Both the position numbers and the translations under genes were made by a program. Below, piece after piece: positions 5,157 to 5,276 of a stretch of DNA of 5,276 nt. Below the pieces are notes generated by a model, which saw nothing but the letters and a program-made list of their open reading frames with translations, searched no databases and was not told the origin of the DNA. Numbering within the stretch: the first letter of the stretch is position 1; every line of letters starts with the position of its first letter. Source of the DNA: Candidatus Woesearchaeota archaeon (GTDB taxonomy: Archaea > Nanobdellota > Nanobdellia > Woesearchaeales > UBA10216); the NCBI GenBank assembly GCA_013331515.1, contig DUGG01000078.1, positions 6,966 through 12,241 on the forward strand, in the 5' to 3' direction.

Positions 5157-5276
5157 TTAGTAGAAAACTTCAACCTTTCTCAGGTCAGACGCAAGTCGGG
5201 ATATGCCCGATTGAGCAATTGCGCTTCCATTTGGGAAGCTCTCCGTCGCACCAAAACGCAGACTTTCTACCAAGCA
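5157..5276 (-). CDS. C-terminal fragment of an unidentified gene, cut by the window edge
   Basis: On the minus strand a frame stays open from the right edge for 39 codons and ends with TAA at 5159-5157. It reads like a real protein end, with SLRFGATESF, then GSAIAQSGISRLASDLRKVE and a final VFY. It contains no Met, so its start lies outside the window. One plus-strand frame over the same bases is also open, from 5144, but lacks a start codon and reads less like protein. The family is not recognised from 39 residues. The convergent layout with a short gap after argS (33 bp) fits a compact genome. Confidence 0.5.
   Translation of the reverse strand, partial: CLVESLRFGATESFPNGSAIAQSGISRLASDLRKVEVFY

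Overview
The window reads as ordinary archaeal chromosome of roughly balanced base composition. Three things point to Archaea. A METTL5/COG2263-type rRNA adenine methylase and an archaeal-style arginyl-tRNA synthetase are both present. The promoters of those two genes are A/T-rich TATA boxes centred about 27 bp before an ATG, which predicts leaderless mRNAs. The remaining genes use strong AGGAGGT/GAGGTGA-type ribosome binding sites. Several genes resemble nothing I know, and the ArgRS has an NTHK-type sequence before HIGH that I associate from memory with small-genome DPANN-like lineages. A DPANN-type archaeon is therefore possible, but the phylum cannot be fixed from this sequence.

Layout, left to right. 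(1) Minus strand, 28-642: a complete METTL5-like RNA N6-adenine methyltransferase with its TATA box at 665-677. (2) 649-847: a divergent intergenic region holding a second possible TATA box and a start-less open frame. (3) Plus strand, 848-1429: an unrecognised 193-residue protein with a long N-terminal coiled coil and a C-terminal winged-helix-like domain. (4) A perfect 9-bp hairpin at 1445-1468 between convergent genes. (5) Minus strand, 3142 down to 1475: a tightly coupled two-gene operon of unknown function. A 168-residue single-pass membrane protein comes first, followed 6 nt later by a 384-residue all-helical, partly coiled-coil protein. (6) 3143-3392: a divergent control region with two palindromes and a cluster of CCCGCAA/CGCAAA motifs. 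(7) Plus strand, 3393-5123: a complete arginyl-tRNA synthetase (argS). (8) A hairpin across the argS stop, then the C-terminus of a minus-strand gene that runs off the right edge.

Two of the genes serve translation: rRNA modification and tRNA charging. The middle block (coiled-coil/winged-helix protein plus the membrane/helical pair) is the part of the window that may be undescribed. The sequence supports a membrane-anchored small protein co-translated with a cytosolic helical partner, next to a possible DNA-binding protein. It does not support a specific function, and no mobile element, CRISPR array, tRNA or rRNA gene was seen.
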